From DAISJI01 sp964559835 (GTDB lineage Bacteria; Acidobacteriota; Terriglobia; Terriglobales; Acidobacteriaceae): a DNA stretch of 64,000 nt. Of this stretch, positions 17,508-25,488 are shown in pieces (the stretch's first letter is position 1; every line of letters begins with the position of its first letter). The notes under the pieces were generated by a model, which worked only from the letters and a program-made list of their open reading frames with translations, searched no databases and had not been told where the DNA came from. Both the position numbers and the translations under genes were made by a program. Location of the stretch: contig CAZLJE010000026.1 in NCBI GenBank assembly GCA_964559835.1, positions 1-64,000 of the forward strand. Reading direction: 5' to 3'.

Positions 17508-17837
17508 CTAACGTTTCGTTTTCTTACGCGAGCTTTTTTTACGCGCGAAGAAGGAATGGTGGTGAGACTTCATGTCGATCCGGAGGCCGTGAAATTTCAC
17601 GCCTTCGGATTCCAGCCGCATGCGCTGTTCGAAGCCGTGTTCTCCGGTGAGCAGGATCTTGCCGCCTGCGCCAACCACGCGGTGCCAGGCCACGCCGTCG
17701 GAGCTGTGCAACGCCCATACCACCTGTCGGGCGGCGCCGGGGAAGCCTGCCGCATAGGCGACATCACCATAGGTCGCCACTTTTCCCTTTGGAATCCGGC
17801 GCACCTGGCGCAGGATCAGTTCAAACATCGATGTCAT
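17508..17837 (-). CDS. Alkyltransferase-like protein (ATL), MGMT family without the acceptor Cys
   Basis: 109-residue protein of the O6-alkylguanine-DNA alkyltransferase C-terminal fold. The MGMT active-site PCHRV is replaced by AWHRVV (Trp51), the signature of ATL proteins that bind O6-alkylguanine and flag it for nucleotide excision repair without repairing it. The helix-turn-helix part is visible (KGKVATYGDVAYAAGFPGAA). The C-terminus is a basic Lys/Arg tail. An alternative ATG lies at codon 4. Confidence 0.85.
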   Translation of the reverse strand: MTSMFELILRQVRRIPKGKVATYGDVAYAAGFPGAARQVVWALHSSDGVAWHRVVGAGGKILLTGEHGFEQRMRLESEGVKFHGLRIDMKSHHHSFFARKKSSRKKTKR

Positions 17838-17854
17838 GTGAGTAGTCTAAGCAC

Positions 17855-17937
17855 GTACTCCGTATTCCGTATTTCGTATTCCGTATGGGACCAAACCGGA
17901 ATCTCGCCGGAATAGGGAATACGACATACTGAATACG
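17855..17937. repeat. Word-repeat inverted element (TATTCCGTAT family)
   Basis: Left arm is stuttered (TACTCCGTATTCCGTATTTC); the right part (17909-17937) holds GGAATAGGGAATACGACATA, the imperfect complement. Fills the spacer before the pheT stop. The same word recurs at 61715-61735. Confidence 0.55.
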
Positions 17938-17940
17938 TCC

Positions 17941-20043
17941 TTACGCGCGCTGCTGGCCTCCCAGCGCTTCCAATGCCTTCACGATCTGCTGCGACCAGAG
18001 CGCCACTTCTTCGTCGCGCAACGTGCGGTCCGACGACTGGAACGCGGCGCGGAGCAGCATTGAGTACTTCCCTTTCGGCACGTTTCCGCCACGGAAAACT
18101 TCGATCGGTTCCAGACGCGTCAGCTCTGCGATGCGTAGCACGGCGACGGTGCCGCGGATGCGGTCAAAGGTAATGGCGTCGTCGAACAGGAACGAGAAGT
18201 CGCGATCGACCTCGGGATAGCGCGAGATCGCCTGGTAGCGCGGCTTGCGCAGCGAGTGCTCGAACACGCGCTCGAGGTCCACTTCAGCAAGGAATACTTC
18301 CTGCTTGAGTTTGCGCTCGGCGGCGACGCGCGGGTGCAACTGGCCAAAACGCGCAACCGTTTTGCCGTCCATGACGGCGCGCGCCGAGCGGCCGGGATGG
18401 AAGTAGTCGGCCGAGTGGGCGTCGAAGTAAAGCGCGCCGTGCGCGAACTCGGCGAGCAAGGTTTCAACGTCGCCCTTCAGATCGTAGAACGTGTAGGGGC
18501 GTCCCGGTTGATGGACGTTCGCCTCGACGGCCGCGCCGGTTGCGCCGAAACACAGCCGACGGTGTTCGGCCGTGCGCTCGCCGACCTTCTCATAGACGTT
18601 GCCGATCTCGAACAGGCGCACGCTGGCGTTACCTCGGTTCAGGTTGTAGCCGAGCATGGCGAGCATGCTGGGCGCCATCGAGGTGCGCATCACGGCCGCT
18701 GTCTCGCTGATCGGGTTTGCTACCTCCACGACCTCGAGGTTCGAGAACGCAGTCGCGTCCTCGCGCGAGATGAAGCTGAGCGGTATAGCTTCGTTGTAGC
18801 CGAGGCCGAGCAGCGACTCGCGCACGCGTCCTTGCTTGCGCTCCACGTCACTCTCGACGACGCCGCCGACAAAGCCCGGCAGCGTGTTCTCAAAATTGTC
18901 GTAGCCGTAAATACGCGCGATCTCCTCGATGAGATCGATCTCGCGCTCTACGTCGAGCCGCCAGCTCGGAACCTGGACGGTGTAGGCATCCACTTCCTCG
19001 GCGACGGCGGCGTGCGCGCCACCGCGTCCGACTGGAGCGACTTCTTGCCTTGCGGCACTGGCAGCCGTGGCGGCAGTGACGCCGAAGCCTAGGCGGCGCA
19101 GAATGCGCGTGACATCGACATCCGGGATATCGGCGCCGAGGATGCGACGCACTTCGCTGTGGCGCAGCGTAAGCGTCGGATGCGAGAGCTTGCGCGGATA
19201 CGCATCGATTGCACCGCCTTCCAACTGACCGCCGGCGGTTTGCAGGATCAGTTCCGCGACACGCGCACAGGCAGTCGGAGTGATGCCGATATCGGCGCCG
19301 CGCTCGAAGCGGTGCGATGCGTCGGTGTGCATCGCGTGACGGCGCGCGGTGCGGCGGATCGATGCCGGGTCGAACCAGGCGGACTCGATGAGCACATTGC
19401 GCGTGCGCTCGGTGATCATCGTGTCGTACCCACCCATCACGCCGGCGAGCGCGACCGGCTTCACCGCGTCGGCGATCACGAGATCGTCGGGATGGAGCTG
19501 GCGTTCGACGCCGTCAAGCGTCTTCAGCTTCTCGCCTATGCGCGCGCGGCGGACGACGATCTTCCCGCCCTCGAGCGTGTCGAGGTCGAAACAGTGCGTC
19601 GGGTGGCCGATCTCGTGCAGCGTGTAGTTGCTCGCGTCGGCGACATTCGAAATCGCGCGCGAATCGACCAGCGCGAGCCGCTGCGCGATCTCCTCCGGCG
19701 AGGGTGAGATTTTCACGTTGCGGACGATCTGGGCCGTGTAGCGCGCGCAGCCTTTGGGATCTTCTATCTCGATTGCGAAGTTTGCGTCGCCGCTGGTCTT
19801 CGGGAGCTTTGGCGCAATCGGGCGCAGATCGCGGTCGTACACGGCGGAGCAATCGCGCGCCACGCCGTAGTGGTTCATCGCGTCGACGCGGTTGGGCGTG
19901 AAATCCACGTCGAAGACCGTACGCTCACCTTCACCCTCGACCGACTCGACGGAGATGCCGGCGAGGGTCAAGTCTTCGGCGAGCTTCCGGTCGTCCACCG
20001 GGATATTGACGAATTCACGCAGCCAACTGGGAATGATTTTCAT
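17941..20043 (-). CDS. pheT: Phenylalanine-tRNA ligase beta subunit, lacking the N-terminal tRNA-binding (EMAPII-like) domain
   Basis: Beta chain of the alpha2beta2 PheRS. 700 residues against about 795 in E. coli. After MKIIPSWLREFVNIPVDD the sequence passes from LAGISVESVEGEGERTVFDV straight to FTPNRVDAMNHYGVARD, so the roughly 110-residue EMAPII-like module (B2) is absent. The B3/B4 editing domain, B5 (RRILGADIPDVDVTRILRRL), the catalytic-like core (RFERGADIG is in B3/B4), and the C-terminal anticodon-binding domain (SRYPEVDRDFSFLFDD) are present. A variable Ala/Val-rich insert occurs near residues 335-355. Last gene of the operon; its ATG follows a long inverted repeat and lacks a clear Shine-Dalgarno. 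Confidence 0.95.
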   Translation of the reverse strand: MKIIPSWLREFVNIPVDDRKLAEDLTLAGISVESVEGEGERTVFDVDFTPNRVDAMNHYGVARDCSAVYDRDLRPIAPKLPKTSGDANFAIEIEDPKGCARYTAQIVRNVKISPSPEEIAQRLALVDSRAISNVADASNYTLHEIGHPTHCFDLDTLEGGKIVVRRARIGEKLKTLDGVERQLHPDDLVIADAVKPVALAGVMGGYDTMITERTRNVLIESAWFDPASIRRTARRHAMHTDASHRFERGADIGITPTACARVAELILQTAGGQLEGGAIDAYPRKLSHPTLTLRHSEVRRILGADIPDVDVTRILRRLGFGVTAATAASAARQEVAPVGRGGAHAAVAEEVDAYTVQVPSWRLDVEREIDLIEEIARIYGYDNFENTLPGFVGGVVESDVERKQGRVRESLLGLGYNEAIPLSFISREDATAFSNLEVVEVANPISETAAVMRTSMAPSMLAMLGYNLNRGNASVRLFEIGNVYEKVGERTAEHRRLCFGATGAAVEANVHQPGRPYTFYDLKGDVETLLAEFAHGALYFDAHSADYFHPGRSARAVMDGKTVARFGQLHPRVAAERKLKQEVFLAEVDLERVFEHSLRKPRYQAISRYPEVDRDFSFLFDDAITFDRIRGTVAVLRIAELTRLEPIEVFRGGNVPKGKYSMLLRAAFQSSDRTLRDEEVALWSQQIVKALEALGGQQRA

Positions 20044-20044
20044 G

Positions 20045-20112
20045 ACGTTTCAAGGTTTCAAGGTTTCGAAGGTTTCGCGTGAAACTCTGAAACCTTCGGA
20101 ACCTTGAAACGT
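20045..20112. repeat. Inverted word repeat filling the pheS-pheT spacer (AAGGTTTC family)
   Basis: Perfect 13-base ends ACGTTTCAAGGTT / AACCTTGAAACGT, with further AAGGTTTC copies inside, giving a long imperfect hairpin. It spans nearly all of the 71 bases between pheS stop and pheT start, ending one base before the pheT ATG, so it could set pheT translation. Confidence 0.85.
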
Positions 20113-20114
20113 GT

Positions 20115-21227
20115 TCACGCAAACTGCTCCAAAAACCTCACGTCACCGTTAAAGAACAATTGCAGGTCCGGTACGCCGTACAGCATCGACGCCAGCCGGT
20201 CTACGCCCATGCCGAAGGCGAAACCGCTGACTTTCTGCGGGTCGTAGCCGACGAATCCGTACAGCGCCGGGTCGACCATCCCGGAGCCGAGCATCTCGAT
20301 CCAGCCGCTGGCTTTGCAATTCGGACAGCGGTTCGGCCCCTGGTAGCCGCTGCCGCCGCAGAAAATGCAGCTCAGCAGCACTTCGGCGCTCGGCTCGGTG
20401 AACGGAAAGAACGACGGCCGAAAACGCGTCTTCACCGACGATCCAAACAACTCTTTCATCGCATGGTCGAGCGAGCCCTTCAGATCGCGGAAGGTGATGT
20501 TTGTATCGACGGCGAGGCCTTCGACCTGGTGGAACATCGGCGAGTGCGTCGCGTCGGGCGCGTCGTTGCGATAGACGCGGCCGGGGATGACGACGCGCAC
20601 CGGCGGTTGCTGCTTCTCCATGGTGCGGATCTGCACCGGCGACGTATGCGTGCGCAGCAGCAGGCGATCGCGCGCGGCCTTGTTCTCCTGGCCGGCGATG
20701 AAGATGGTGTCCTGCATGTCGCGCGCGGGATGGTTCGGCGGGAAATTGAGCGACTCGAAGTTGTAGTAGTCGGTCTCGATCTCCGGCCCCTCGGCGACGG
20801 AGTAACCCATGTGCTGGAAGACGCGGACGATCTCGTTCATCGTGCGCGTGATGGGGTGCTCGGCGCCCAGCGGACAGCGCGTGCCGGGGAGCGTGACGTC
20901 GAGCGCTTCGGCTCGCAGGCGAGCGTCATCGGCACCGCCCTTGAGGCGCTGCTCGGTTGCCGCGACTGTTTCCTCGACCTTCGCCCTGAGCTCATTGACC
21001 TTTTGTCCGACCGCGCGTTTTTGCGGGCCGGGCGCGGCTTTGAGCCACCCGTCGTTGAGTTGGGTCAGGATGCCGTTCTTGCGCGCCATCCAGCGGTCGC
21101 GGAAAGTCTTCCAGTCGTTCTCGTTGGCAACGGCGGCGGATTCCGAATCGAGCGCGCGCAGAAGATCGGCGGCGGCGCGTTCGAGCGCGCCGGGCGAGTA
21201 GTCGTCGAGTTTGGGGACGATATACAT
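20115..21227 (-). CDS. pheS: Phenylalanine-tRNA ligase alpha subunit
   Basis: Catalytic chain of PheRS, 370 residues from ATG at 21227 (MYIVPKLDDYSPGALERAAA); a TTG three codons upstream is disfavoured. N-terminal coiled-coil tRNA-binding arm (about 15-95), then class II motifs: motif 2 (RVYRNDAPDATHSPMFHQVE) and motif 3 (GFAFGMGVDRLASMLYG). An internal zinc-knuckle CIFCGG...CPNCKASGW is present, as in several bacterial PheS. Operon with infC, rpmI, rplT and pheT. Confidence 0.97.
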   Translation of the reverse strand: MYIVPKLDDYSPGALERAAADLLRALDSESAAVANENDWKTFRDRWMARKNGILTQLNDGWLKAAPGPQKRAVGQKVNELRAKVEETVAATEQRLKGGADDARLRAEALDVTLPGTRCPLGAEHPITRTMNEIVRVFQHMGYSVAEGPEIETDYYNFESLNFPPNHPARDMQDTIFIAGQENKAARDRLLLRTHTSPVQIRTMEKQQPPVRVVIPGRVYRNDAPDATHSPMFHQVEGLAVDTNITFRDLKGSLDHAMKELFGSSVKTRFRPSFFPFTEPSAEVLLSCIFCGGSGYQGPNRCPNCKASGWIEMLGSGMVDPALYGFVGYDPQKVSGFAFGMGVDRLASMLYGVPDLQLFFNGDVRFLEQFA

Positions 21228-21235
21228 GAAAAACA

Positions 21236-21297
21236 AGCCACGGATTTCACGGATTCACACGGATCGTATCCGCGTTCATCCGCGTAAATCCGCGGCT
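21236..21297. repeat. Inverted word repeat (CACGGATT family), pheS leader
   Basis: Arms AGCCACGGATTT and AAATCCGCGGCT plus interior CACGGATT and ATCCGCG copies, with A/G differences that keep G-U pairing. Lies in the rplT-pheS spacer just before the pheS ATG. Same family as 24317-24389 and 40651-40735. Confidence 0.8.
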
Positions 21298-21343
21298 GAT
21301 GTTTTGGCTAAAAGCTAAGAGCTAATAGCTAAAAGCTGCTGTC

Positions 21344-21703
21344 CTAAGCGGCGTTCGCGGCCTTCGCCTGCTCGGCCAGCTTGGTAAATCCGCCGGGGTC
21401 CTGGACGGCGATGTCGGCCAGGATCTTGCGATCCAGTTCGACGCCCGCTTTTTTCAACCCGCTGATGAAGCGGCTGTAGCTGATGCCGTTGGCATTGGCG
21501 GCGGCATTGATGCGCACGATCCACAGCGAGCGGTACTGGCGCTTCTTCTGCTTGCGGCCGGAGTAGGCGAACTTCAGTCCGCGCTCGACCGACTCTTTCG
21601 CTGAGCGATAGAGTTTCGATTTTGTCAGGAAATATCCTGACGCTTTCTCTAATATCTTTTTCCGCTTGGCGCGGCGCTTCGTTCCACGTTTTACGCGAGG
21701 CAT
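21344..21703 (-). CDS. rplT: 50S ribosomal protein L20
   Basis: 119 residues from ATG at 21703 (MPRVKRGTKRRAKRKKILEK), preceded by AGGAG at the right distance. Full-length bL20, with the basic N-terminal rRNA-binding arm and globular part (LWIVRINAAANANGISYSRF). Standard operon position between rpmI and pheS. In other bacteria L20 represses this operon by binding leader RNA; no such site is evident here. Confidence 0.98.
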   Translation of the reverse strand: MPRVKRGTKRRAKRKKILEKASGYFLTKSKLYRSAKESVERGLKFAYSGRKQKKRQYRSLWIVRINAAANANGISYSRFISGLKKAGVELDRKILADIAVQDPGGFTKLAEQAKAANAA

Positions 21704-21791
21704 TGTGTTCTCCTGTTTTTGTGCTTCGTTATTTCGGCGGCTGGAGGTAAGGAGCGGTAGCTCGACCTCTTCACACACCTTTCAAGGTTTC

Positions 21792-21845
21792 AAAGTTTCA
21801 AGGTTTCAACGTGAAACCTCCGAAACCTTCCAACCTTGAAACTTT
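21792..21845. repeat. Inverted word repeat in rpmI-rplT spacer (AAGGTTTC family)
   Basis: Perfect 14-base arms AAAGTTTCAAGGTT (21792-21805) and AACCTTGAAACTTT (21832-21845), with more AAGGTTTC words inside. The right arm runs into the rpmI stop codon. Same word family as the pheS-pheT spacer. Confidence 0.85.
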
Positions 21846-22038
21846 AGTAGGGGATCATCCGCTTGATCTTCGCGGTGTCCGCCTTGTCCAAGATAACGTC
21901 TTTGTCCAAGTGACGCTTTTTCTTCGTCGTCTTGGTGGTCAGAATATGGCGCGCAAAGGCGTGACCGCGTTTCACCTTGCCGGTGGCAGTCTTCTTAAAG
22001 CGCTTGGCGGCGCCGCTGTGGGTCTTCAGTTTCGGCAT
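21844..22038 (-). CDS. rpmI: 50S ribosomal protein L35
   Basis: 64 residues from ATG at 22038 (MPKLKTHSGAAKRFKKTATG), with GAGG four bases upstream. Canonical bL35: very basic, ends KIKRMIPY. Between infC and rplT. Confidence 0.97.
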   Translation of the reverse strand: MPKLKTHSGAAKRFKKTATGKVKRGHAFARHILTTKTTKKKRHLDKDVILDKADTAKIKRMIPY

Positions 22039-22047
22039 ACGTCCTCT

Positions 22048-22295
22048 ATCGGGTGATTGCGTAATCGGGTAATCGGGTGATTGCAAGGCCGCGCAGATTT
22101 ACGACCGGCCGGACGGTAACCCTTACCAAGCGTACGCGAATTTCATATTTTAGCCTAAGAGGCTGATTTCAGGAAGGGTGCGCGCCGCTCGCGCCCGATA
22201 CATCCCAAAAACTAACCCACCGCTTCCGCAGTGGGCTAACGGATTCCGCCGCTACGCGGCTCAATCACCAATCACAAATCACTCAATCACAAATG
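22048..22295. repeat. infC-rpmI spacer with separated inverted word repeats
   Basis: 22051-22084 repeats GGGTGATTG and GTAATCGGG words; 22262-22295 carries CAATCACC and CAATCAC words, the complements, about 180 bases away. Between them is a small hairpin CCCAC (22216)/GTGGG (22231). No gene seen. It separates infC from rpmI, so rpmI may be expressed partly independently. Confidence 0.5.
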
Positions 22296-22940
22296 TTACT
22301 GCGTTCCGGTCGGTCTCGCCGGCACGGGAGCCGGTTGCGCCTGCTGCTGGCCTTGAGCCTGTTGCGGCTGTCCACCCTGCGCCTGCTGCTGTGGCGGCTT
22401 CGGTTTTGGCGGCTTCTGCGGCGGCTGGGCCTTTGCGGGCGCCAGGATCAGGTGCAGTGTGTTGCCTTCCTGCCGCGGCCGGAATTCCACGATCGCCTTG
22501 TCGCCAAGGTCCTTGATCAACCGGTCGAGGATCTCGCGTCCCAGCATCTGGCGCGTCATTTCGCGTCCACGGAAGAAGATGGTCGCCTTGACCTTGTCGC
22601 CCTCTTCAAGGAAGCGCAGGGCGTGGTTCTTCTTGGTCTGGTAATCGTGCTCGTCGACATTGATACGGAACTTGACTTCCTTGACCGTAATGACGTGCTG
22701 GTGCTTCTTGGCCTCGCGTTCCTGCTTTTCCTTCTGGTAAAGGAATTTGCCGAAGTCCATGATGCGGACTACCGGGGGTTGCGCGGTAGGTGAGATCTCG
22801 ACCAGGTCCAGGGCCTTTTCACGGGCCATCTTGAGCGCCTCGTACGGCGCCATGATCCCGATCTGGTTGCCTTCGTCGTCGATCACGCGCACTTCGCGGG
22901 CGCGAATGCGGTCGTTCGTGCGGATATACCTCTTATCGAT
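22296..22940 (-). CDS. infC: Translation initiation factor IF-3, probable AUC start
   Basis: IF-3 binds the 30S subunit and checks start-codon pairing. The family N-terminus (IRTNDRIRAREVRVIDDEGN) lies upstream of the first in-frame GTG codons. No ATG, GTG or TTG precedes it in frame, but ATC at 22940 follows AGGAGG by six bases. This gives a 214-residue protein. Both IF-3 lobes are present (DFGKFLYQKEKQEREAKKHQ linker helix; VKEVKFRINVDEHDYQTKKN). The last ~48 residues are a Gln/Pro/Ala-rich tail absent from E. coli IF-3. First gene of the operon. E. coli infC uses AUU and Myxococcus infC (dsg) uses AUC, allowing autoregulation. Confidence 0.93.
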   Translation of the reverse strand: MDKRYIRTNDRIRAREVRVIDDEGNQIGIMAPYEALKMAREKALDLVEISPTAQPPVVRIMDFGKFLYQKEKQEREAKKHQHVITVKEVKFRINVDEHDYQTKKNHALRFLEEGDKVKATIFFRGREMTRQMLGREILDRLIKDLGDKAIVEFRPRQEGNTLHLILAPAKAQPPQKPPKPKPPQQQAQGGQPQQAQGQQQAQPAPVPARPTGTQ

Positions 22941-22952
22941 GCAGAGCCTCCT
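22938..22952 (-). promoter_or_regulatory. infC: infC ribosome binding site with AUC start codon
   Basis: On the minus strand AGGAGG is followed by CTCTGC and then ATC GAT AAG AGG. The strong Shine-Dalgarno and spacing decide the non-canonical start. IF-3 discriminates against such codons, so this is a likely autoregulatory element. Confidence 0.75.
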
Positions 22953-23007
22953 GAGCTTTCGAGCAGCTAGGAGTATAGCATTAGAGTGAGTACCGGGTAG
23001 CGGGAGC

Positions 23008-23718
23008 TCAGTGCTGAACCACCTTCAGGATAACCAGTACGGTCACTTCAGCAACGGCGATGCTGACCCAAACGAACTGCCGGAGGCGAGATCGTTGCAG
23101 CGAACGGCGAGTCTGCATGACGAGCTGGCGTTCGAACGGGTCGTCAGCGGCCGGTTCCGGTGGGAGCAAGTCGATAAACTCCGTGTCGACGCGCACGGCC
23201 ACCCGTACCGGCATTGGGACCGCGGGCGGGAGGTCGGGCAGAAAGAGTTTGGGAGTATCGATCACCGCAGACCAGCGCGGGACCGTTAGCACGGCAGAAG
23301 CCATCTCCGGTGTCACCGGGGGCGAACTGAGGTGAAGCACGGGCTGCCGCTCGGGCGCGACGACGTCCGCGATATTACGCAGCAGCGAGCGCCACCATGC
23401 CGGCTCATCGCTGACCAGCTCGACGTCGACCGGCTGTGACTCAAGCTGCAGTGGCGGCAGGACCTCCGGCGAAATCACGTCGCCAATACTGGTGAAGATG
23501 GTGCGGTACCACGGTGTGTCGAGGACGTCGCCGACGAGCATGCCGACATTCACCGGCCGCGAAGTAACTGTCAAGGGCGGCAGGCGCTCCGGAGAAAGGC
23601 GGTCGCGCAGGTTGCCGAGCAGGGAGCGCCACAAAGGCACGGTCAAGCTCGACGGCGGGAGCAGGTTCAGTTCTTCGCCGTCGGAGGCGGGCTGGGGTCG
23701 AGTTTGGTCAAACAACAT
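23008..23718 (-). CDS. Membrane-anchored protein with three internal repeats
   Basis: 236 residues from ATG at 23718; longer upstream starts would overlap the divergent CYTH gene. Residues about 28-150 contain three repeats of roughly 40 residues with pattern W-RSLL-NI-DV--PE--PPL-L-S-PV-V, for example LWRSLLGNLRDRLSPERLPP, WYRTIFTSIGDVISPEVLPP and WWRSLLRNIADVVAPERQPV. A proline-rich stretch follows, and a single C-terminal TM helix (FVWVSIAVAEVTVLVILKVV) ends the protein, so it is tail-anchored-like with most of it cytoplasmic or periplasmic. Family not recognised. Confidence 0.65.
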   Translation of the reverse strand: MLFDQTRPQPASDGEELNLLPPSSLTVPLWRSLLGNLRDRLSPERLPPLTVTSRPVNVGMLVGDVLDTPWYRTIFTSIGDVISPEVLPPLQLESQPVDVELVSDEPAWWRSLLRNIADVVAPERQPVLHLSSPPVTPEMASAVLTVPRWSAVIDTPKLFLPDLPPAVPMPVRVAVRVDTEFIDLLPPEPAADDPFERQLVMQTRRSLQRSRLRQFVWVSIAVAEVTVLVILKVVQH

Positions 23719-23803
23719 GGGAATCGTTTCATTAGACGCGAGCAGAAGGTGACAGGCACCATTGTAATTTGAGCGCAGGCGGGCGGCAGGGTTCCGCGAA
23801 TTT

Positions 23804-24319
23804 ATGAAGCTGATCAACGTAGAGGTGAAGGCGCGCTGCGCCAACCCTGAAGTGGTCCGGACGGTGCTGCGCAACCGGCAGGCGCGCTTCGCCGGAACCG
23901 ACCACCAGATCGATACCTATTTCCGTGTTCCCGACGGGCGATTGAAGCTCCGCCAAGGAACTATCGAAAACGCACTCATCGCGTATCAGCGTCCGGACCA
24001 GGCTGGACCGAAGACCTCCGACGTCGCACTTGCCCCAGTGACGTGCGGCGATGAACTCCGCGCCGTCCTCGAGCGCGCGCTCGGAGTGCTCGTGGCGGTG
24101 GATAAGCAGCGCGAGATCTATTACGCGGAGAACATCAAGTTCCACATCGACCAGGTGCAGGGGCTGGGGTCGTTCGTTGAGATCGAGGCGTGCGGGCAGC
24201 CTGGGGAAGAGGACAAGTTACAGGCGCAGTGTCGGGAGTACATGGAGCTGTTTGGGATTCGCCACGAAGAGTTGATCGACAGGTCTTACAGCGATCTGCT
24301 GCTGCAAAAGAAAAACTAG
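23804..24319 (+). CDS. CYTH-domain protein, class IV adenylate cyclase-like (CyaB type)
   Basis: 171 residues with the triphosphate-tunnel fold: N-terminal INVEVKAR (ExK signature), then DTYFRVPDGRLKLRQG, a basic strand (IAYQRPD) and an acidic EIEA strand (LGSFVEIEACG). Members hydrolyse or cyclise triphosphates (CyaB, ThTPase); the exact activity cannot be told. Divergent from the repeat protein. Its TAG stop is the first three bases of a palindrome shared with the convergent gene. Confidence 0.8.
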   Translation: MKLINVEVKARCANPEVVRTVLRNRQARFAGTDHQIDTYFRVPDGRLKLRQGTIENALIAYQRPDQAGPKTSDVALAPVTCGDELRAVLERALGVLVAVDKQREIYYAENIKFHIDQVQGLGSFVEIEACGQPGEEDKLQAQCREYMELFGIRHEELIDRSYSDLLLQKKN

Positions 24320-24389
24320 CCACGGATTTTCACGGATTCGCACGGATAAAAAAGATTTATCCGTGTTGATCCGCGAAAATCCGTGGCTA
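24317..24389. repeat. Palindromic word repeat shared by two convergent stop codons (CACGGATT family)
   Basis: Perfect 15-base ends TAGCCACGGATTTTC / GAAAATCCGTGGCTA with interior CACGGAT/ATCCGTG copies around AAAAAAG. The outermost TAG on each strand is the stop codon of the gene on that strand. Downstream + strand has CTTTTTCGGCCTTTT. Likely a bidirectional terminator. Confidence 0.88.
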
Positions 24390-25466
24390 CTTTTTCGGCC
24401 TTTTATTCAGCACCGGGTTTTCTTTCGTTCCCGTGCTCGTATCGGTCACCGGCGCCGGCCGCCACGCCTTATCGTTCTGCGGGGCAGTGGGATGCACGCC
24501 AAAATCCCAGACGTACAAGTTCACGTCCTTGCCCAGCATTTCGACCAAAGCGTATTCGCCGGGTTCCAGCGGCTGCGCGGGCGTGACCTTCACCCAATCG
24601 GCGCTGACGGGCATCGAGCGCGTCTCGACGTAGTTCGCCTTCTGCGAGACTTTGCCGTAGACCGCGACTTCGATCGCGCCCACGACCCGGCTGTCCTTAC
24701 GCTGCTCGACTTTCACAATGCGGTAGTGTTCCGACTGGTCGTGCGCGTTGAGCCCCGTCTTGGAGTCCTGGTCCTGGTTGACGTTCACGTAGATGGCCGG
24801 CTGCGGCACGTGAGACTGCACCCGCGCGTGCGCTCCCTTGATCTCGATGGTCTGCTTTGCTTTGGCCAGCGGGTTGATGGCGGCGCGAAGTACATTGCGC
24901 CCGGTGTTCTTGTTGATGTCACTGCCGTTCTGGATCAATTCGACCAGTTGCGGCTCGTCGCGCCAGTAATCGAGGACGAATACGCCGCCCTGGTCGGGAA
25001 GACGCAACCCCGGCTTGATCTCGGGAGAACGCGAGGCTTCGGCTGCACGCTCCTCCGCCTCTTCCTTATCGACCTGCGCGGCGTCCGCGGACGCTTCCGG
25101 TTTTTCCGTGGGTGGGCCTTCCTTGGCGATCTTCTCCGTCGCCGCCCAGTCGACCATCGAAACCGGCACATCCTCCCACTCATTGCGCTCCGCGCTCATG
25201 TAGTGGACGCGCTGTCCGCCGTCGAGCAGCTCGCACTGGCTCACCTGCTGGTACGAGCCGTCCTTCATGTACACCCGGTAGACCTGCTGGTTCTCATTGC
25301 GCGGGATGGGACACTGCCTGGTTCCGGGAGTCGCGGCAGCGGGCTTGGCGGATGTTGCGGGACTTGTGGTCGGCTTCGCCGCAGGCCGTTTTGTTTGGGC
25401 CAGCAATGCCGTTGCCAGCGCCACCGTAACCGCCAGCGCCGCGACGGTTTGTTTCTGATTCCTCAT
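24387..25466 (-). CDS. Secreted hypothetical protein
   Basis: 359 residues with a signal peptide (MRNQKQTVAALAVTVALATA, cleaved near LLAQ). After an Ala/Pro/Thr-rich linker comes a short domain with VYRVYMKDGSYQQVSQCELL and two Cys, then a charged helical linker (EEAEERAAEASR) and a beta-rich half (IYVNVNQDQDSKTG; LEPGEYALVEMLGKDVNLYV). The latter resembles acidobacterial secreted proteins of unknown function. Convergent with the CYTH gene. Confidence 0.7.
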   Translation of the reverse strand: MRNQKQTVAALAVTVALATALLAQTKRPAAKPTTSPATSAKPAAATPGTRQCPIPRNENQQVYRVYMKDGSYQQVSQCELLDGGQRVHYMSAERNEWEDVPVSMVDWAATEKIAKEGPPTEKPEASADAAQVDKEEAEERAAEASRSPEIKPGLRLPDQGGVFVLDYWRDEPQLVELIQNGSDINKNTGRNVLRAAINPLAKAKQTIEIKGAHARVQSHVPQPAIYVNVNQDQDSKTGLNAHDQSEHYRIVKVEQRKDSRVVGAIEVAVYGKVSQKANYVETRSMPVSADWVKVTPAQPLEPGEYALVEMLGKDVNLYVWDFGVHPTAPQNDKAWRPAPVTDTSTGTKENPVLNKRPKK

Positions 25467-25488
25467 TACTCAGTACTCGTTACTTTAA
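25462..25488. repeat. Word repeat TACTCAGTACTCGTTACT at gene start
   Basis: CTCATTACTCAGTACTCGTT begins over the start codon of the minus-strand gene ending at 24387. It is near-identical to the right arm of the element at 61107-61139. Confidence 0.5.

Noticed and set aside
23719..23874. Upstream start of the three-repeat protein
   Set aside because: Would overlap the divergent CYTH gene and lacks sensible composition.
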